NCBI RefSeq assembly: GCF_004337985.1
Contig: NW_021940920.1
Span: 790,549-854,548 of the forward strand
DNA length: 64,000 nt
Source of the DNA: Pyricularia pennisetigena
Lineage: Eukaryota; Ascomycota; Sordariomycetes; Magnaporthales; Pyriculariaceae
Direction: 5' to 3'
The translations under genes were made by a program, and so were the position numbers. The first letter of the stretch is position 1. Every line of letters starts with the position of its first letter. The notes under the pieces were generated by a model, which was not told the DNA's origin, searched no databases, and saw nothing but the letters and a program-made list of their open reading frames with translations. Shown one piece after another: positions 58,543 through 64,000 of this stretch.

Positions 58543-59657
58543 GTGGATCAAACAGACAGAAAAAAGACCGGCCAAACCGGAAACAGACAGATGTTGGCAA
58601 GCAAGGTACCGATATCAAACGCAAGAGCATATTTTTCCTATTTCCTTTGTTCTAGGCAGGAGAGCCAGGTAAAAACAGAAAAGAGATCGAGAAAACATCG
58701 TCAATCATCGCGGGGACGTTTGCACACCCCCCACACACATGGACAAAAGAAAACCTTGCTCTGATGCTTTGTTCATAGAAATTCAGCCTTCTTGACTCGC
58801 GATAAAATAAAGACGCCTGCTACTAGCATCCAAATAGAATTTAACAAAAACGCAAAGTAGTAGTTGCTAACAGGTGAGCCCTGTTGGGATATCCCGAAAA
58901 GTAACAAATCCACCATAAGAACTGCAGAGACCCCGTGGGCACCATATTTGCGAGAAAGAACTAAAAACAGACAAGAAAAGAACCCTCCGCTCAACCTTAA
59001 ATCAGTGAAAAAAAAGAACATTCAATCGAGCAGGTACATGAAAGACGCACGCTCAATCGCTCAGCTTCTCCGGCTCTGGTATCACCAAGGAAAACAAAAA
59101 GATTCAAGGGGTTTACATCATCAAACCGAACCCCAACAGTCTGCCGTGAGGCGATTCAACTCTTTTCATAGAGCCAACATGATTTTTTTCTGTCAAACTC
59201 TTCCGCCTAGAGAAAATGAAGAGAAACAAAAACGAAAAGGGGAATCGTAGTGTTCGTCATAAAGCACAGGGGCGTGATAAATAAATAAATAGGAATTCTG
59301 TCCAAAGGTCTTGGTGTAGTGTGCTCTCCATCCGTCTAACTCGGGCCTCTTTTGACGCCTCGGTCGATGATGAACTGTCTCGAGTCGCCGTTCGGCGAAC
59401 ATGAGATGAGTTTGATGCAATCTGGGTATCGAGTGATGGATTGCTCAGGGGAAATCTGGCCCTTTTTGGTCCGGTCTCTTTTCCTCCAAACTTCCCCCCC
59501 CGCAGCAAAATGATCAGATACGTCGTCTCTTCCATGCTGCTCCTGCTGCTATGCATGCATCGCTCGGCTTCTTCTGCTTCCGCTTGGACGCAGCTTCAAC
59601 GGCGGGTACCGGGTCTGCAATATGGACAAACTTAAACTCTCCAGGGGCAGGCTGCCT
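55456..59657. other. 4.2-kb gene-poor region
   Basis: Convergent flank between the secreted protein (+) and the Zn2Cys6 gene (-). Every ORF is short or low-complexity (for example 56873-57517 and 58773-59021). It contains many A-runs, the longest of 36 bases at 58505-58540. The last part may be a long 3' untranslated region of the Zn2Cys6 gene. No RNA gene was recognised. Confidence 0.5.
58505..58540. repeat. Poly-A homopolymer, 36 bases
   Basis: Uninterrupted A-run in the gene-poor tract. There is no target-site duplication or ORF beside it to suggest a retroelement tail. Confidence 0.85.
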
Positions 59658-61181
59658 CTAGCGCCGGCCGTTGAGTCGTCCGAGCATTGAGTTGTCAATG
59701 TTGTTGCCTCGAGGATCGCTGCTCGATGGGCCAGACTTGTGGTCCATAAGTGCACTCAGGCTCATGATGCCCTTTGAAGACGGCGAGGTAGCCTGGTTGG
59801 GTGAGGGCTGCCGCGGAGCCGGCGGTGGAGGCGGAGGACCCTGCTGGATATGCGGTGGCTGTGGTGCGGCTCCTGGACTATCCCGGCGGGCAAAGTGGCC
59901 GGGCATGGGACGGTCGGTCTGCTGGTGGTGAGTCTGAAGATGAGGCGGCGCTTGCTGATGCTGGAGATGCTGAAGCGGATGCGGCTGATGATGGTAGGGA
60001 GCAGTCGGCGGGGTGCTGCTCTCGTTGCGCGAGTAGGCATGATAGACAGTTGGCGGAGTGCTGCTCTGCGCAGAAGCAGGGGAGCGCCGACGAGGGTCCT
60101 CTTCCTGCTGGTGAGGGTGGGGAGGCGGCAGGCGTGGTCCATGCTGGTGGTCGTCCTCGGGACCACGAGGCCTCCTCCTACTACCCTCCATCCTCTCGTC
60201 GTAGTAGCTTCCAGTCGGTGAGGGAAGCGGCATCTGAGGCGGAGTTTGCAGTTGGTGTGGCTGCTGCATCGGATGAGGAGGCTGAAGGTGATGCGGAACA
60301 TTATGAGGACCGGGACCCGGGGGAGGCCCCAAAGGCTGTCCAAAAGCACCAAAGAGTTGTGTACCAGGTGCGACACCTCCAGGAATAGCAGAGACGGGCA
60401 CGAAGGCGGTCGTGCCACTGGAAACCGGCTGGAAGACGCAGTCATTGCCAGTCTTTTTGCAGTTCATACATTTGCCATCGGCTGTCGTTTGGTAGCCGCT
60501 GCAGCGGATCTAGTCACAATTCAAGTTTTGTCAGTTTCACGCTGGAGCGCATGTGTAAAAGCACCCCTAATGAACGCAACATACCTTGCGTTTCCGGCAG
60601 TAACGGCAAGCAATTGAAGTCCGCTGTCTGGGCGCACTGGCCTGTTGAGCATTTGGTACGTTGCGGTAGTCGAAAGGCCCCATTATGGCCCCGGGAGGTC
60701 CCTGATGGTAGGTGTAGACGGGAGCGTAACCGCCGTCTTGCGGGTAGGCACCCTGGCGAGGCGGTGGTGGCGGTCCAGGGTAGTAACCGTTCCTTGGCTC
60801 GGCCTGCGCGGGTCGATGGCTGGCTTGGAGATGCCTCGGATCTTGAGGCGGTGGTGGACCCCTGCCGTCGATGGCATGCACTGGCGGGAGGTGGTAGGCT
60901 TGTCCGGGTGGCGGAGGGCCATTGTCGCTGTCGGTAGGAGATAGCGAGTACGCCGACCGCGGCTGGTCGTGGGGTGGAGGAGGGCCATTTTGGCCACTGG
61001 AAGGGTAGTCATGGATAGACGGAAGGGTGATGGGACCTGCGGCTGCCATGTTGAATCCGTTGGAACGGTGGTGCTGTAGTGGTATAGTCCTTAGTCTGTC
61101 GTCGTCCTCTTGCTTGGGATACTGTGAGTCGTCGCGTGGATCGCGGGGTTGTAGCCCTCGTCTGCGAAGGTCATCGGCCAT
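59658..61181 (-). CDS. Zn2Cys6 transcription factor, Pro/His/Gln-rich
   Basis: Minus-strand exons are 61181-60585 and 60509-59658, giving 482 residues. The zinc cluster has Cys192, Cys195, Cys202, Cys213, Cys216 and Cys223, all six ligands of a fungal binuclear cluster, with the basic stretch CRKRKIRC. The 76-bp intron (GTATGT...ACTAG) falls exactly between Lys199 and Ile200, inside the finger. The N-terminal half is Pro/Gly/Tyr-rich and starts MADDLRRRG. The C-terminal half is very rich in Pro, His and Gln (PHPHQ, PPPPPAPRQ) and ends with a conserved-looking SKGIMSLSALMDHK. No fungal-specific MHR domain is seen, so this is the short, central-finger type. The target genes are unknown. Confidence 0.9.
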
Positions 61182-63911
61182 GCTACGGTGGTGTAGGACT
61201 AAGTTCGCCAGAACGCTGTGCGCGTCGTGGGAATCCTGGCTTGAGTTGGATAATGACAAGCCGAAAGCCCTATGTAAGAGTCGAAGCAGGGACGCAAAGC
61301 AATAAGGGAGCGCCAGGAGCACCAAGCAGGGATGCCGTAATGTTTTGTTCTGCTTCTTGGTCTGATGACTCTGACTGACCTGACCTAGCTTAATGTAACC
61401 GACACTGACTGGCAAGGTCTTTGATCTGTATCAGTGATTGCTATTTAGCAATTGTTACCTCCAGCCCAAGGTGAGAGGGGGAGGGAGTGGAGAGTAGGTG
61501 CTATAAAGGGACGGGATACGAACATGAAGAAGTCAAGAGTCGGTGCGCGCGGGCCGAATTTAAGTCGACAGGCTCCGCTGCTGAAGCGACCCCGTGCGTC
61601 TTTGCTGCTGCTGGCTGACGGCGAGGGGGTGCGTGCCGTGCGAGTGGGAACCCCAGTCGAAGCCAAACCAGATCCAGGTTGGGCAGGATTGGACCTTGGA
61701 CAGGGACACGGGAGGAACCTTGGTAGGGGTGCGCCGGCTGGTCCGTCCTGTCTATTCTGTCTTGGGAACTTGAGTTAAGTTGGGCACTCTCTTCAGGAAG
61801 AAAGCAACTCTTTTCGGCTTTCCAATTTTGCCGCTGGCGGGAATGTCGAGGCGAATTCAAAACGGGGAGAAAAGACATAAATAAAAAGAAAATGAGAGGG
61901 ACGAACCGCTTATTTTTGTGTCTTGGGCGAAACGAGGGAGTAGAAACGCCACGCCACGACGGCTATGTAGCTGAGAAAGGTGCACACGACGCACAGAAAG
62001 AAGAAAAAGTTCAGGATGAGATCGATGGGGTTTTGCAGTCCCTCAATCAGGGCCAAGTTGAGATTTTTTTTGATTGTTTTTTTTTTTTTGTAGGCGAAAT
62101 GTCAACGGACTGGCTTGGCTGCTGCTGACGTGATGGCGTATTTTGACAATGGACAACCGTATGTCATGGGTCAAAGTTTTGAATATGGCTGCCAATTCCC
62201 TTTCTTTGGTAGCGAAACCGTCAACGCTGCTCCTTTCAAAAGCTAGAAGGCGAGTGGCTTCGATACTCGTTCCCGAGAGTTTATCTGTTGCAGCTGTTGA
62301 TGTCGTCCCCTGTCACTATCCGCCGGTAAGCTAGCCTAGCGTTTGGTAATGACGAAGTTTGACGGTGGGAGGACGGGCGGGAATGCGGAAAACAAAATTA
62401 TAATAACAATAAAAAAATCAAATGCGAAAGGCGGGGACAGATGATAGATGCTAAGGTTAGCTCGTGCCGGGACCGGGACGAGGCAAGGCTTTCTCTTCTT
62501 GAAAATGAAAAAGCGGGAACTCCCTCGTGAACGTGGCGAGGTGAAAGGTGGTCCGGTCCTAAAGTAGGCAGGACTGGCTGGGGTTCAACTCGCCGAACCG
62601 TTGATTTAGTTCCTCTCTTGTTTTTCTATTCCCTTGACGAGTTTTCAAGCAAAGAGACGGGTCAGGACATGCATGCCTGGCTGGCCGGGCGCAAATCTCA
62701 ACGAACGAGAAAGTGGGCAGGATAACATTGGATGCAAAAAAGAGGAGGTTATGGAAAATTGATTAAAAAAAAGACGACTAACAGACAAAACGCAGACAGC
62801 AGACAGACAGACGCCAAAGCAACAGGCAAACATGCAAGGATAGAGACGGATGATGGGCGTGAATCTAGAAGCACCAAAAGGCACCCAAAACCTTTGCCAA
62901 CCCACCCAAAAAGGTGAGATTGGGAGTGGACGGGTCAGGCAAAATGGGCCGACCCCCCAGAAGAAAATAAGAGTACCCACTCGAACGGCTGGTACCCGTT
63001 TACAGCACACCCTTGCCCTGTCCTTCCTTCCACAAGATCACTAACCATGGCACACGCCCCCTCCTAAGCTGTATTGCATTTCGACTGCACTGTACTGTAC
63101 GTTGCTGCGGGAAGTCTTTTTTTTTTTTTTTTTATCATGTTTGCTTCTTCAGTTCGTGCATTTCTCCGTTCTTGTCCTGTCCCGTCAACGCAGGCCTACG
63201 CCCCCTCCATTACCACCCGCAACGCCCAGCCCAGAAGCCTCTGCAATCTGCCATGTTCCTCAAGCGAGGCACACTGTGCGGCCGGTCGTGAGTGGATTGA
63301 TTGCCGACCCCTCCCCCTTGCTACCCATCACGCCCTGTACTTTGGTACCGTAGGCGATCTAGTGAATTCAATTGCGCAGCAGAGCAGACTTGAGCAAGAT
63401 AAAAGAAAATAATAATAACAAATAAAATAAAAAGTACAAAAGACGTCTTGCATGACTCCTACCGCCCGCAGTCCAACATGTAAGCGCTCGTGCACGGCCG
63501 CTGCAACAGGCAAACGTGTCTAGAGGATGCACAACGACCGTTGAAGGAACGACTTGGCCTCGAGGCAAACATTATTGGGACGAATGCACAAGCTGCAATC
63601 GTTTATGCAGTCGACTTCCTCTGCAACGGCGCTGCTTCTGCTTCTACTCTTTGCTGCAGTTGCTGCGGTGCAGCAGAGAAAAACAAAGAGCGATACGAGA
63701 CGGAAGGAAATTGACGTAATATGCAGTGTTAGATTTCAGATATCTCAATGTTTGCCTGCTTCTGTGTCTGTCTGTCTGTCTAGCGAGTCCCCGGATCGGT
63801 GATCAAGACTTGACGGGTTGCATTATGGCTTTCTCCTCAACAAACATTTCTCATGACGGGAATCTATACACGTAAGCCGATATCGTGCCAAATGATCACG
63901 ATCGCTATTTG

Positions 63912-63953
<42 letters not shown>
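61182..63953. other. Region upstream of Zn2Cys6 gene to terminal gap
   Basis: 2.8 kb without a supported gene. It probably contains the promoter and a long 5' leader of the Zn2Cys6 gene. Small plus-strand ORFs (61452-61778, 61892-62128, 63074-63412) have no motifs. A (TGTC)n tract is near 63763-63782, and a 41-base T-run (63913-63953) leads into the gap. Confidence 0.5.
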
Positions 63954-64000
63954 NNNNNNNNNNNNNNNNNNNNNNNNNNNNNNNNNNNNNNNNNNNNNNN
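63954..64000. other. Assembly gap at window end
   Basis: Undetermined bases after a 41-base T-run. The gap continues beyond the window. Confidence 0.95.

Overview
This is nuclear DNA from a filamentous ascomycete, most likely a sordariomycete. Most genes carry short introns (mostly about 60-110 bp) with GT-AG borders and CTAAC/CTGAC-type branch points. Gene spacing is compact, and the protein set is typical of Pezizomycotina: ApsA/Num1-type cortical protein, Pmt1 with a long tail, Sos7-like kinetochore protein, Cwc24, Atg3, Isn1 and a Zn2Cys6 regulator. A magnaporthalean affinity is only a guess. Three N-runs (6974-7084, 40155-40240, 63954-64000) are assembly gaps flanked by homopolymers. No tRNA, rRNA, transposon or CRISPR was recognised.

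Layout. 2.0-9.5 kb: splicing factor SF3A1/Prp21 (+), an unrecognised acidic protein (+) and retromer-associated sorting nexin SNX3 (+, with a GC-AG intron). 11.0-16.2 kb: endocytic adaptor Sla2 (-) and a probable Sos7 kinetochore protein (-). 16.7-20.7 kb: an RS-rich nuclear protein (+), then ribosomal proteins uS4/RPS9 (-) and eL21/RPL21 (+), which share a 389-bp divergent promoter with a TTAGGGTTT box. 21.8-28.2 kb: protein O-mannosyltransferase Pmt1 (-) and IMP-specific 5'-nucleotidase Isn1 (-). 29.8-32.2 kb: an F-box-like protein (+) and a secreted 20-cysteine protein made of two repeated modules (-). 33.3-40.8 kb: SMP-domain lipid-transfer protein of Nvj2/TEX2 type (-), autophagy E2 Atg3 (-) and spliceosomal RING protein Cwc24 (-). 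43.5-49.3 kb: the very large ApsA/Num1-like cortical anchor (+).

From 49.3 to 59.6 kb the window becomes gene-poor. The only genes I can support there are small and look secreted: a 94-residue six-cysteine peptide (-), a doubtful 109-residue ORF (-) and a 131-residue secreted protein (+). A Zn2Cys6 transcription factor (-) lies at 59.7-61.2 kb, and nothing is convincing from there to the terminal gap.

The genes are mainly housekeeping: RNA splicing (SF3A1, Cwc24, perhaps the RS-rich protein), translation, membrane traffic and contact sites, glycosylation, purine turnover and nuclear positioning. They do not form a pathway cluster. The accessory interest lies in the small secreted proteins and in several introns whose retention would give alternative in-frame products. 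All exon borders were read by eye from splice signals, reading frame and remembered family sequences, without transcript data or a database search.
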